Positions 44,091 to 56,194 of a stretch of DNA of 64,000 nucleotides are shown in pieces. The number at the start of each line of letters is the position of its first letter. The first letter of the stretch is position 1. Source of the stretch: Beta vulgaris subsp. vulgaris (taxonomy: Eukaryota > Streptophyta > Magnoliopsida > Caryophyllales > Amaranthaceae); assembly GCF_026745355.1 (NCBI RefSeq), contig NC_079202.1:3641692-3705691 (forward strand), read 5' to 3'. Made by a program: the position numbers and the translations under genes. The notes beneath the pieces were generated by a model. That model was not told where the DNA came from. It worked only from the letters and a program-made list of their open reading frames with translations, and did not search any database.

Positions 44091-46490
44091 TGCTTCAAGC
44101 CTATAGCCTAGCGTGAGACTCATGCTTGGGTTGGGGTAGTGGTTTAGTAAGCGGATCAACCACATTCTCATTCGTGTGAACTTGGCAGATTCTGACATTC
44201 TTCCTGACAATTATCTCTTGACTGACGTGATATTTTATCATTACATGCTTGAATTTGTTATGTGATCTCGTTCGTTTACTTGTGCAATAGAACGATTGTT
44301 ATCGCAGAATAACTCAATCCCTTCCAAAGCATTAGGTATGATATCCAGCTCTGTTAAGAACTTATTTATGCGAACTTCTTCCTTAGCTACTTCAATCATT
44401 GCTAAATATTCAAATTATGTCGTAGTTTCTGCTATAGTGCTTCGTTTCGAGCTCTTCCAACTCACTACTCCTCCATTTAGACAAAAGACGTACCCTAGTT
44501 GAGAGAGATAACCATCTCTGTCGGTTTGGATGCTCGCATCAGTATAACCTTTAACAATCAACTCACTTTCTCCCCCATAGACTAAAAACATGCCTTTAGT
44601 TCTCCTCAAGTACTTAAGGATGCTCTTAGCTGCAATCCAATGTGCTTCTTTTGGATTTGCTTGGAACCTGCTACACGTGCTCATGCAACATCTGGTCGAG
44701 TACTTATCATGGCATACATGATATATCCTATAACTGATGCATAAGGGATGGTACTCATTTGCTTTAACTCACCAGGCTTAGTCGGGCACTAACTCTTACT
44801 AAGCGATATGTGATGTAACATGGGAGCAAATCCTCTCTTCGAGTTTTCCATGTTTAACGTTGCAAAAAATTTATCAATATAAGTTTATTGACTTAGTTCA
44901 ATCATCCTTCGAGACCTATCTCTATGGACTGTAACTCCAATATATACTTATCCTCTCCAAGGTCCTTCATGGAGAAATAACTTTTCAACCATTCCTTGAC
45001 TGACTCAAGCATTGGTATGTCATTGTCCATAAGTAGTATGTCATCTACATACAAAACCAAGAAGACCAAGCTGCTCCCATTAAACCTCTTGTAGACACAA
45101 GATTCTTCTTCTCTTTTGAGGAAACCAAATTGCTTGAATCCATAAATGGATCTTCGAAGCTTGCAAACCGTTTTAGGATTTTCTGGATCCTCAAAAGCCT
45201 CAGGTTTTGTCATATACACATCCTCATTCAAGAATCCGGTTTTAACATCCATTTCCCAAATTTTGTTATCGTAAAATGCAGTAATCGCTAAAAGTATCTA
45301 ATTTGACTTAACCATTACTAATGGAGAAATAAGGTCTCATCTATATCATGAATTTTCCTGAATCTTTTTGCAATCAGTCTTACTTTATAGACATAGAAAA
45401 TTCCATCTTAGTATGTTTTCAATTTGAACACCAACTTGCATCCAATAGGGTTAACCCCATCAGGCTAGTCGATCAGCGTCCAACCTTTATTCCCAGACAT
45501 GGAGTCGAACTCGGATTTCAAGGCCTCAAGCCATTGCTCAGAATCTTGGCTCTTCAACGCCTGTTTGTAGGTAGTAGGTTCTGATTTCTCCAAAATCATA
45601 ATTTCGGAGTTTTTAGTTAACAGGAAATCAACCAACCTCTTGTTTGGAATCCTTGATCTACGCGGGGCCTAGCATTAAGAGAAATGTTCTCTTCCACTTC
45701 TTGAAGATCTTTGCTTGAATTAGATTCAAGTGGCACGGTAGGATGTTCACGCGTTGAATACGTCATCTTCTGAACATGACTTTCATCTTGTCGGGCCGTC
45801 TCTAACATAGTTTGAACCACGTCAGGTTGTTGCTCATCTCAAATTTTTTCGAGAAATATTTTACTCCCACTTGACTTTCTAGAAACAAATTCCTTTTCAA
45901 GAAAGACACCATCACGAGCAACAAACACTTTGTTCTCTTGACAATTATAGAAGTAATAACCCCTTGTCTCTTATGGGTATCCCGCAAAGAGATTTATCTG
46001 TCTTGGGTACAAGTTTGTCTGATAGTAAACAATTTACATAGACCCCACATCCCAGATCTTAAGAAAAGACAAGTTTGAAGTATTTCCATTCCATAACTCA
46101 TATAGGGTCTTTGTACAACCTTTGACACGCACCTATTTAGTGTGTGTGCAACTATATCGAGAGCATATCCCCTAAAAGAAAGCAAAGATCAGCAAGACAC
46201 ATCATTGATCGAACCATATCCAATAAGGTCTGATTCCTCCTTTTAGACACGTCATTTAACTACGGTGATCCTGGTGGAGTTAATTGTGAAAGAATTCCAC
46301 AATCCTTCAAATGATTATCAAATTCTTGGCTCAAATACTCGCCACCACAATCGGATCGCAGTACTTTTATCATCTTACCAAGTTTATTTTGTACTCCATT
46401 TTGGAACTCTTTGAATTTGTCAAAAGATTTCGACTTATGTTTTATTAAGTAGACATATCAATTTCTACTCACTTCGTTAGTGAAGGTAAT
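44091..46490 (-). pseudogene. Ty1/copia pol, C-terminal half (integrase to RNase H)
   Basis: Minus strand, right to left: integrase with KHKSKSFDKFKEFQ, LRSDCGGEYLSQEF and GILSQLTPPGSP; the position of the catalytic Glu reads VSKRRNQ, Lys instead of Glu; GYALDIVAHTLNR (46160); a linker; reverse transcriptase MDVKTGFLNEDVYM and LYVDDILLMD (45252-44902); RNase H region KGYTDASIQTDRDG, SWKSSKRSTIAE (44560-44415); end VDPLTKPLPQPKHESH near 44120. Stops and frame changes are frequent. The N-terminal half lies at 59374-62219; the Athila element separates them. Confidence 0.8.
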
Positions 46491-48014
46491 TGATATATAT
46501 GTCTATTTTATATAGAGATTTAACCTCCGTCCCTCATTCATTATTGTTATTAATTGCACGCTTAAGAGCCATTTTTACTACTAATGTGCTTCTTGTAGTG
46601 TGTTTGTATTTTCAGATTGATCATTGTTGGAATTAGCACGTTTTAGTGCATTTCCTACTCATTTATATAATTACTAGAGATGATGTACTTTCGAGAGCAC
46701 GAGCATTGAGTTGAAAGAGTTTTGAAGCAAAGCGAATAATAAAACATGTAGAAAAATGCCTCCATTCCACTCTTTTGATTATATCTTAAGTTATACAAAT
46801 CCAAATAGAGGTATTTCATTTGCTTTAGATTCTACATTTCAAGAGCTTTCCAACGAGTGGTAACTTGCCTAATTCCGACAAATAACGAAGAAGTTATGGC
46901 GTTTTGAAGATTGAGATTTTGGGCAGGCTGACGACCGCCGGCTGGGCGAAATCCGCCCCGGTTACCCGAGCGCCCTTACTTAGCCAAATTTCATCGTTTG
47001 GAGAAGATTTTGATAAAAAGAAAATATTTTGTTGCGGGCCCGACCGGACGGGGCACTATTCTTAATCTACGATTTATGACCTGACAATCGTCCGACCAAG
47101 CGGATTCTGCCCTGGTTGGTCGGGCGGGGTGATTTTAAGGTTTATGAAGTGCATGTTGCGCCAGTTTTTGATGGATATATAAATACTTATCTTTTTTCAG
47201 AATCAAAAGACTATGTTTTATTATTAGAGTTTCGACTTTTAGTTTCTAAGCACTTTTTATTTACCTAAGAACCCTAGTATTACTTTTTCTCATTTTTATT
47301 CATTGAACTTTCAATAGAAGTGTGGATTTCACAAGATTGATTCTACAATTGGTATTCTTTCTCTTCCCTTAATATTCTTCTTTAGTTCTTGATTATTTAT
47401 TCATCCTGTTTACTTATTTTACCATGAGTATGTTTATTTCAAATATGATTGAGTCGTTTATTTCTAGGGTTTAGGGGATCCATGATCAATTATGAAGGGA
47501 TGTTTATAAAGTATTAATATTTGATGATGTTTGTTGATTCCTATTGAATGTATTATCTCTATTCAATCTAATTTGGCCGAATTTGATTGTTATAGCGTTG
47601 CAATATTAGGTTATGCGCCGAGAGGTATATACTTGATATTAAGGCTAGGTTCAATAGGTAGTTTTCGTATTGATAATTGCGAGAGCTTGTTAATATCATT
47701 CTATGGTTGATTTTGATTCGAGAGAACAAACCAGCCTGTTTAACAATATAATTATTGATTGTTGTGTTTCATCCCGGAATTATTGTTCATTGGTGAACCC
47801 ATACCCTAGGCTTTTTATTATTGATATTCTTGATTTAGTTATTGTCCAGTTTAGCGTAATAACCAATAACACTCGTTCCATATAATCTAGATTTGATCGA
47901 CAATTGGGAAAAGAACATTGTTTTCCCTATGGATTCGACCCTACTTCCCTGACTGCTATTTGTTAGAGGACTTTAGGATTACTTTTGATTTGGTGATACG
48001 ACTTTAGGATGTCA
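46491..48014 (+). repeat. Athila-type LTR inserted in the copia integrase (first copy)
   Basis: 1524 bp, begins TGATAT, ends TGTCA. Left flank gtaat (46486-46490), right flank ataat (48015-48019), one mismatch. The same right flank after the second copy reads gtaat exactly (59374-59378). It is followed not by Athila internal sequence but by the copia target itself, so by itself it looks like a solo LTR. Confidence 0.8.
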
Positions 48015-48323
48015 ATAATGAAGTAGTTAAATCCTTCCCTTGCCTTTGTGCTCATAGGACTACAAATATCTGTGTGTATGAGGCCCAAGAGATCGCTGGC
48101 CTTTTCACCCTTTCCAGTAAACGGTAACTTTGTCGTTTTCCCATCAAGCATGATTCACATTCATCAAATGATTCGAAATCAAATGATGGAAGAATACCAT
48201 CTTGTTGTAATTTTGGGATGCACTTTAGGTTTATATTACCCATTCGATAATGTCAAATATGGTTAGGTTTGATTCGTATGATTTTTGTTTCTTGTTATCT
48301 ATGTAATAGACTTGTATTAACCT
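48015..48323 (-). pseudogene. Copia fragment (gag-pre-integrase/integrase start), duplicated
   Basis: Minus-strand frame KLPFTGKGEKASDLLGLIHT, REGFNYFI. Nearly identical to 59374-61025 minus the CACTA there. It stops abruptly at about 48323 where Athila gag begins. Confidence 0.8.
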
Positions 48324-48335
48324 ACATCTGCAATC

Positions 48336-48440
48336 TTGTGTGACAACTGTGGAATAGTTGGATATTGGTCACAGGAGTGTCGGAGTTCGCTCGAACAATT
48401 TAATGCCTTTCAATCATATCAACTGAACAACCCCGATAAT
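48336..48440 (+). pseudogene. Athila gag zinc-knuckle fragment
   Basis: CDNCGIVGYWSQEC, then EQFNAFQSYQLNNP, the typical gag C-terminal knuckle (CX2CX4HX4C with the His replaced by Trp) and following segment of Athila-type elements. The expected next residues (SNTYNPG...) are found at about 50979, after the insertion. Confidence 0.7.
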
Positions 48441-48506
48441 TCTCTCTTTCTAGAAAATAATTTTAGAAATACACAAGTAGAGAATTACCCAAGTATTATC
48501 GCCCGT

Positions 48507-50976
48507 GTGATAACGTATCGGCTTATTCAGAATTTTGCAGGAGAAAATCATTAACTAAACTTTAACTTTATTAAAACTCAATAAGTAAATGACAAATGTT
48601 TAGAACTTAGACAAACCAACTTAAATAATCAACCAATTGAAATAAAACATGTTCCTACGAAAGTAGAATTTAAACTATGCTAGATACACAGTCTCTCCAC
48701 TCCAGATTCCCAATGAGATGCACATCTGCGAACTTGTAATGTCAATGCTATATCGACTCTCCTCACCAGAAGGATCATCACAGGATCAATAGGGAAAGCC
48801 ATGATCACACACACAAATAAAGCACGTAATCAGCAAAACTGGGTACTACATATCAAACATAAACATTCCTAAACATGATACTACCTAATTAATATGCAGG
48901 GATAAATAATAATATAAGCATATAATATTCTACAGACAATTTTTACTGAACTAGACTCTAAACATCATTTCTTCCTTTAAATGGAATAGTTATTGGAACG
49001 AGTTGTCTTGCCTACTAATATGAAATACGGGAGCTACCACGTATTCCAGAAATGACCTGCGATATCGAGCAACCTTTGAAATAAAAGAGGGATGGTGATC
49101 AATCCATTCCTAGGAAAGCTATGACACGCTCACCATAACCCCAACCCTTATTGTCCAACCCTAGACGTGCACCAGTCTAAAGTCTATAACTATTCTCGTT
49201 ACACTTTACGTTATTTACATATTATTACTTGTGTTGACACACACATACAAATAACACATAAATAATAATCAAACAGTCACAACTAAACTTCTTTTATCTT
49301 TGGATTTAACAAATGATCACAACTTACAATCCAAGACTACTTTAATTCCTTTTTAAAACTTAACTTCCTTTACTTGTTGAACCTAGCCAACAATAATCTT
49401 ACCTTTATATAGGTATAACTTGTAAACTTACCAAATAAGGTACACGGTCCTCGTAAGATAATAAAAATAATTATTCTCAAAGAATACATGAATAACATGA
49501 TTCACTTTATAACATATACTAATTCTTATGCGAATTAATTAATAAACTTTCTTGACATGCTTGCATCAATTATTCTATACAAACATATAATTCGATATTC
49601 ATAATAAATTCCAAGTCAAATGTTGCACATACACAGGCATAAAACATGTAAAATAATTTCTAGAAATCACATATATGAACAAAGTAGGTTCCTATACATG
49701 ATACTAAAATTTAAATCTTCCTTAGAACATGATACTAAGCCACATAGCACGTAATTATGTACATACCTCGTATATACTAGCCTGTTGGCGACTTTTAATC
49801 CGTTAAAAGTTCCCTACGAGATATTCTCCGCCTAGAAAACAAGGTAACTAAAATTAATGACTTTACATAAAAATTACAGCAGCTTTAAAATTTTAAAACC
49901 CCCTCAAAACATGTTTAAAAATCGATTTTCATATCAAACTTGCATTATTATTAATTCCTAGCATAGTACTACTATTCTAGTAATTAAAAACTCCATAAAT
50001 AAACCTTTTCTGAAATTACAGCAACTTTAAAAATTAATAAACCTCCTTAAAACATGTAAAATATATTTAAAATTACATACTAAGTAAATCTCATAGTACA
50101 TAATATACTACTATAGTTTTCTAGCAATTTAAAACCCTAAAAACTCATGTTTTCATGATTAAAACTAAATATCTAATCATAATAATAAATCTGAAATTTT
50201 TTCTTATAATATAAACTATAGATGAATCGAAATTACTTAATAAAACACTAATTAAAACTAATAAACATGATTAATAATAATAGAAAACATAAAAAATATA
50301 GTCTTTAATGGAATCTTAAGAAGGAAGAAAAGAAAACAACCAACAAAAAAAGGAGGAGAAGGGCGCCGGCAGCAACAAACACCGACAACAGCACGGCGGC
50401 AGTGAAATCAGATTTTTAGGAAGGCTTGTGACGTTTCTTGTTGAAGAAGAAACGTTACTTGAAGAAGAAGAAAAGTGATTTGAGAGAAAAACTAAGAACG
50501 ACGGACGAAGAGGAGAGAGAAAAGCGAGGGGAAGAGGGGAGAACGTGAATGGTGTGAAATTGGAGAAAAAATAATTGTGTGGGATAAAATAATTGGGTAT
50601 TAGGATATTTATATAAAGGCTTCCCTTTTAGGCTTAAGAAAAAGAGATAAGGTTTAATGAGATTTGATGATCATCAAGATAAATGACTTGAGACTTTAAT
50701 CATCAATATGACTCTTTTCCCTTTTTATCCTTTTAGGATTTTTAGTTCCATTAGACTTCTTTTTCAATATACTTTATTATTTAAAACTTTTATTAAAACA
50801 TGCTTAATTAAAATATTTTCAATTTTATTAAGCCATGAAAAATAATTCATTTGACTTTTAAAATAGTCAACCTTTTTAAATAGTCAAATCATTTTCCAAA
50901 CTCATTTGGGTCTAAATATACTATATAAATACTTTAAATATATTTATGAAATCCTTTAAAATTATGGGGGATTACA
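48507..50976 (-). repeat. LTR-like insertion of about 2.5 kb in the Athila gag
   Basis: The right end attaca, read in reverse complement as TGTAATCCCCCATAATT, matches the start of chromovirus-type LTRs (compare TGTAATACCCC at 52625), so orientation is minus. The left end is uncertain (tgtgataacg near 48507, or earlier); 48440-48506 is unexplained. No coding frame. A GC-richer stretch at 50360-50400 and purine runs (50440-50530) are present. Confidence 0.5.
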
Positions 50977-52359
50977 TACTCCAACACATACAATCCAGGA
51001 TTGAGCAATCATCCGAATATGTCATACTATCCTAAATCCTCCTGCACCACAGGCACAACAAATGAACCCGAGGTACTACCAACACCCTTCTCAACACCCC
51101 CTAGTTTCTCTAGACCATCTTTCAATCCATCTCAACAAGCCCCTCCTGGCGATTCCATGATGGTTGAGATGAGAAATATGATGCTGCAAATGCAAAAAAA
51201 AGAGACAAGCTGACAAGGCACAGATTAAGTCAATTCTAGCTCACAATAAGATATTGGAAAACCAATGGGCGCAGTTGGCCACTTCGAACTCTACTCGACA
51301 ACAAGGTGCTCTTCCAGCACAACATGTTCAGCCAACAGACTCAGCAAACACCATCACTCTCCGCAGTGGTTCTCATTATAGTGGACCACCCATGCCTACT
51401 GATGATACTGTTAGTGTGAGGCACGTTGGGGAACGGGTCCAAGATGATCTGAAACTGACAAGGAGAACTCTAAGCAAGCAACTGGACATGGGGAGACAAT
51501 TAAAGCCAAAAAGCCTGATATAGAGATTCCTCCTATCAAACTTCCTTTTTCCAATAGTCAACTCAAGAGTAAGCTGGACAAGCAATTGGGTAAGTTTTTA
51601 GAAGTCATCAGGAATCTTCAGGTAACAGTCCCTTTCACAGAATTAATTACTCAAGTGCCCGCCTATGCAAAATTCATGAAAGATATCTTGACTAGAAAGA
51701 GGGCTTTCAATGAGGTGGAGATAGTTGCATTTACTGAGTAATGTAGTGCCTTTTTACAAAATAAATCTCCACCAAAGTTAAAAGATCCTGGTAGTTTCTC
51801 TATTCCCTGTCACATTGGTAGACCATTTATTGATAAAGCATTGTGTGATTTGGGTGCTAGTGTGAGTGTTATGACATTATCTGTTTCCTTAAAATTAAAT
51901 ATGGGAAGTCTGAAAGTTACCAATATTACTCTACAAATGGCCGACCATTCTATTAAATACCCGCTAGGTATTCTAGAGGATATGTCTGTTAGAGTATGTA
52001 AATTTATTATTCCCGTTGATTTTGTTGTGCTTGACATGGAGGAAGATACGCAAATTCCAATTATTTTGTGTCGGCCATTCCTTCATACTGCAGGTGCAGT
52101 AATTGATGTTAAAAATGGTAAGCTTACACTATCTGTAGGAGATGATGAGGTCACTTTTAATCTGAGCACCGCTTTGAAAAGTCCTATGCTTGAGGAAGCA
52201 TGCTATAAGGTTGATGTTATTGATGAGCCGAACCATGATTGCATGCCCTATTCCCCCTCCTGTGATATTTCAGATGATGTGCTGGTCTTAGAGTTTATTG
52301 CAGGTGAAGAACAATTTCTAACAGTCTTGAAGACTCACAAAAAGACAATTGGGTATAAC
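50977..52359 (+). pseudogene. Athila gag C-terminus and protease
   Basis: SNTYNPGLSNHPNMSYY opens the segment, then a Pro/Ser-rich part and MLQMQKKETS; ITLRSGSHYSGPP (51350-51390); then KLPFSNSQLKSKLDKQLGKF; the protease region IGRPFIDKALCDLGASVSV (51815-51870, active-site DLGAS), QMADHSIKYPLGILED, FIIPVDFVVLDMEED, IILCRPFLHTAG, GKLTLSVGDDEVTFN. It ends KTHKKTIGYNT at the CACTA-B insertion; DDLTGLSPN continues after it (56198). Very like Athila proteases; small frame breaks near 51200 and 51520. Confidence 0.8.
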
Positions 52360-52624
52360 ACTCACTAGTAGAATAAATGCTATTTGCTGCGGTGATATTG
52401 ATGCGGTTTTACCTATACACAGCAATATAACACGCAAAAAGAAATAAAAAAATAGAAATTGACAATATTGTTGCGGTTCCCGCCCAAAACCGCAGCAATA
52501 TTGTCTAACGGTTATCATTTTAAAAACATGTGGGCCCTGTACAGCTAATATTGTTGCGGTTTCCACGTGGGACCGCAGCAATATCATTAAAAAATATTTT
52601 TTTTAAAAAAAGTAAAAGTATTTT

Positions 52625-54414
52625 TGTAATACCCCATATTTTTAGTATTTATTTAAATAATAAAATATTTATTTTATATTTATTTTCTAAAATAAATATT
52701 TTAAGCAAAGGGTATTTTAGTATTTCCAATGATTTTTAATTATTTTGGCGGGAATATGGCGCCAAAATTGAATTTGTTAAGCTTTTGGTATTAAATCCTA
52801 GTCAAAAAATTTCAGAAAACCAAAAAAAAAAAAAAAAAAAAAAAAATTTTTTTTTTAGGGGCCATATATTCCTACGGGATTTATGGTGAATGGAGGGAGT
52901 TTTGTTTTCCTATAACTTCCAAATTTATGATGGATGTTACAAATCTTGGTTTAATCCCTAATTTATGGTGAAGGTTACAAACTATTTAATTTTTGAAATT
53001 AAGTACTACCTATTCTACTCCTATAAATACCCCATACCTTAAGCCATCTTTTCCACACAACAACTTTGAAGAATTCATATTCTCTTACTTTAAAGTTCTT
53101 CTTTCTCTTCCTATGTATTCTAGTTTTATATTTCTTATTCAAGTTTCAATTTTCTTTTGTTCAAGAAAAATATTTTCATATTTCTTACTCAAAAATATTA
53201 TGCTCATGATAGATCATTCATGTTTAAATTCATGATTAAGTTCATGTGGTAGATTGCTTGTTGGTTGGCTATGAGAAAGCTCAAGTATAAGAATAAGTGA
53301 AGATACTAGTATTAGTTTGTGCAAGATCAAGGTACGTTATGTAGCTAGATCTTTTAAAATGTGGTTTATATGATAAAGTTGTTTATTGATTTTATAATGG
53401 TTGGATTGGTTTAGAAATTTGGTTTGAAATGGTTACAATATTTTATTATTTACTCTTGGAAGTGAAAAGAAGGAATGATTTTATCAATCATTTTTATATA
53501 GAAGTTTTGTTATCCTTTTTGGAAAATTAATTATTTTTACAAGAAAAGGTTGATTGGTTTTTATGAACTTTGAATGTTCAAAAAGTTGTTTATGAGGAAA
53601 GGAGGTTTATTCATGACTTACAAGTCATATTATTATTATTTCCGCTTGATTAATATCAAGAGATTCAAAGTCCACTTGTTGGCAATTATAGTTACCCCTT
53701 GATATAGCTCCGTGATGGGATGACTAGCTTGGGGGTGTGCACACTTAGCAAAATAGAAGGGGGATAAGAAGAGGAATTGTTTTCAGGATTATTTTTAATC
53801 CAAGTTGTTTGGAAAGAGTTTGTTCTTAAAAGGTTATTCTTGAATTATTATTCAAGTGTTTCAAAAGAGTTTGTTCTTAAAAGGTTATTCTTGAATTATT
53901 ATTCAAGTGTTTGGAAAGATTTGTTCTTAAAATGTTTTCTTGAATTATTATTAAGTGTTTGAGAATAGTTTATTTTTAAAGAGTTATTCTTGAATTATTG
54001 GTGATGGAGTTTTCAAAATGAAAAATTGTTATGAACTAACAAATGTGTTACTTATCTAGTACATTTCATACTCAGTTTTAAACTGACGCGTATTTCCTTT
54101 TTCCTATTTGGCTTTGCCCTGTTTACCTTTTCGGTAAGCAGTTTTCAGGTGAATTTTGGATGTGCATGGGAGCATACTAGGAAGGGATCTTCACCTAGAT
54201 TAGGTTTTTATTTATATTGAGTTTTGAGACAATATTTACTTTTATTAATAAAGAAGTATTATTATTTTTGGTTAAAAGTCTTCCGCTGCAAGTTATTTTG
54301 GTTAGTTAGTAGGTTGCCGAAAGCGTGTTAGTCACGTGGCGGTAATACTCCTAAATTACTCAAATATTATTTATTAAATTATTTATTTAAAAGTGAGTAA
54401 TTTGGGGTGTTACA
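52625..54414 (+). repeat. Solo LTR of a chromovirus-like element inside CACTA-B
   Basis: 1790 bp, TGTAATACCCC ... GGGGTGTTACA, flanked by atttt on both sides (52620-52624 and 54415-54419). Starts and ends are typical of Tekay/Del-type chromovirus LTRs. Contains an A25-T11 stretch near 52823-52858 and a 51-bp tandem repeat. Confidence 0.85.
53806..54000 (+). repeat. Tandem repeat, period 51 bp, about four copies
   Basis: Unit contains gagtttgttcttaaaagg and attcttgaattattattcaag; copies start at 53806, 53857, 53908 and about 53956, the last two with small deletions. Confidence 0.85.
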
Positions 54415-54479
54415 ATTTTAATATATTGTTGCGGTTCTTGACAAGAACCGCAGCAATATTATTTAAAAAAATATAAAAC

Positions 54480-55990
54480 CCATCAATGAGGGTTTTTATC
54501 CTCACTCCCCTCTCTCAACCTCATACGCAGCAGCAGTCAGCGCCTCAAGTCTCTCAACCGCTTCTCTCTCAACTCTCTCTTCTCTCTCTTCTCTTTCTCC
54601 TCTCTCTTCTCTCTCAACCTTCAAACGGCGTTCTTCTTCGTCGTCCACCGGCCTCGACTGCTTCCGTCAACCTTCCAACGGAGCGTCGCGACGAACAATT
54701 TTTTTTCTGTGGAGTGCTACACTCCTAGTATGTATGTTATTGCAAAAAATATTAATTAGCATCTATTCATGAGTTCTCTAATCTTCTTTTACATGGAATG
54801 AACAGGAAAATGCATGGTGAGGATTGTTCTCTCATATTTAAACAATGAGGCGAAGGTTTGAAACCACATTAAACTCTTTACCTTCAGCTAATTTTGCTAT
54901 TGAGAAAAAAGAGCACATTAACATAAAACAAGAAAGCTATCATTTTTTTTGTTATTCATGAGGATAGCAGATTAATGAAGACAATTTTTTTTGCTGATGC
55001 AGGTGATTCTGAAGATTATGAAATGCAATTTGTTGAATTTCATCACAAACAAGAAGGATTGTAAGTCAATTTTTTTAACCTGGACTGCATTAAGAAATTT
55101 GCTTATCAATAGAAACAACACCTAAAGTAACAAACTGACTAATTTTCTCAGGTCTAGTTTTGGATCTGCATGCTGAACTATATAAGGATGCAGCAGGAGA
55201 GGAATTTGTCGTTCGATCAAGATTGTTCGTCGAGCGCAACGACGCCCGTTCGCCGCCACCGACAAGTTTCTTTCTTTGCTTTTTTTAGTTTTTTTTTTCT
55301 GTTTTTCAGATCTAGATTTTTTTTCCTTTTTCTCGTCATTTTTTAGAGTCCTCTTCTCCAGATCCATCTTCAGTTTCTTTTTTCTATTTTTTAGATCTTA
55401 ATTTTTTTTCTTTTTCTCGTCGTTTTTTAGACTCCTCTTCTCTAGATCCATCTTCAGTTTCTTTTTTCTGTTTTTTCGAGTGAATAATGAATGAGTCTTA
55501 AATTATTGGCTTGGTTGGTATGTTACGACTTACGCGATCATCTGTTGGAAGCCATGTCATAGATTTAACTTGCCTGTCTTACATTTAGTCGAAAGAAACA
55601 CCCTTTTTTTTTTAGTTTACCAAAAGTTGCAACAGTGAATTTCGAGGCTTTCTGAAGCACTCTTGTAGTAAATAGTTTGAGGAAATAACGAGATTACTCA
55701 AGTTTCTGAAGCACTCAAGTTGCAACAGCTAATTTTATTTGGAGAGCAAATAACAAGATTACTTTGTGTTATTTATATACTTAGTTTTTTTATTTTTGTA
55801 TATTAATGATATTCATATGTAATTTTATATTTGTTGTTTTTTATATTACATTTTTTATGTTTTCGAATTTTGTATAATAATTTTTTGTCACTAGTATCAA
55901 TCAATAGTGTTTTATTTTCTTTTAACTGTTATGTCTTTCAAATTTTATGGCAAAATGCAAAAAAAAAAAAAAAAAAAAAAATTTACCTGT
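54480..55990. other. Interior of CACTA-B without an intact gene
   Basis: A plus-strand frame at 54486-54728 starts MRVFILTPLSQPH and is a Ser/Leu/Gln-rich translation of a CT repeat, probably an untranslated leader captured from a gene. Segments gtgattctgaagattatg (55005) and the region 55200-55460 (two copies of a tttttctcgtc... block) are unidentified. Confidence 0.4.
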
Positions 55991-56194
55991 ACAGACCATA
56001 TTGCTGCGGTTTTCCAAAAAAAACCGCAGCAATATGTCTGTTTTTTATTATTAAATTAAATATAGCATGTTGCTGCGGTTTTCTTCACAAACCGCAGCAA
56101 TATGCTTTCTAAATCTGATATAAAATAAATATATTCCTGCGATTTGGCCTAAAAATCGCAGCAATATTGACAAATAGCATTTATTCTACTAGTG

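Larger units (their letters stand above)
52363..56194. mobile_element. CACTA-B: non-autonomous CACTA transposon
   Basis: 3832 bp. Terminal repeats CACTAGTAGAATAAATGC ... GCATTTATTCTACTAGTG and exact three-base duplication act (52360-52362 and 56195-56197). Subterminal hairpin arrays at 52380-52590 plus 54424-54464 (left) and 55997-56170 (right). The interior has a C/T-rich leader-like stretch (54500-54620), scattered exon-like pieces and poly(A)/(T) runs but no transposase. It inserted between the protease and RT start of the Athila element. Confidence 0.92.

Noticed and set aside
54486..54728. Possible secreted protein start with Leu/Ser-rich segment
   Set aside because: The 'hydrophobic' stretch is a CT-repeat leader read in one frame.
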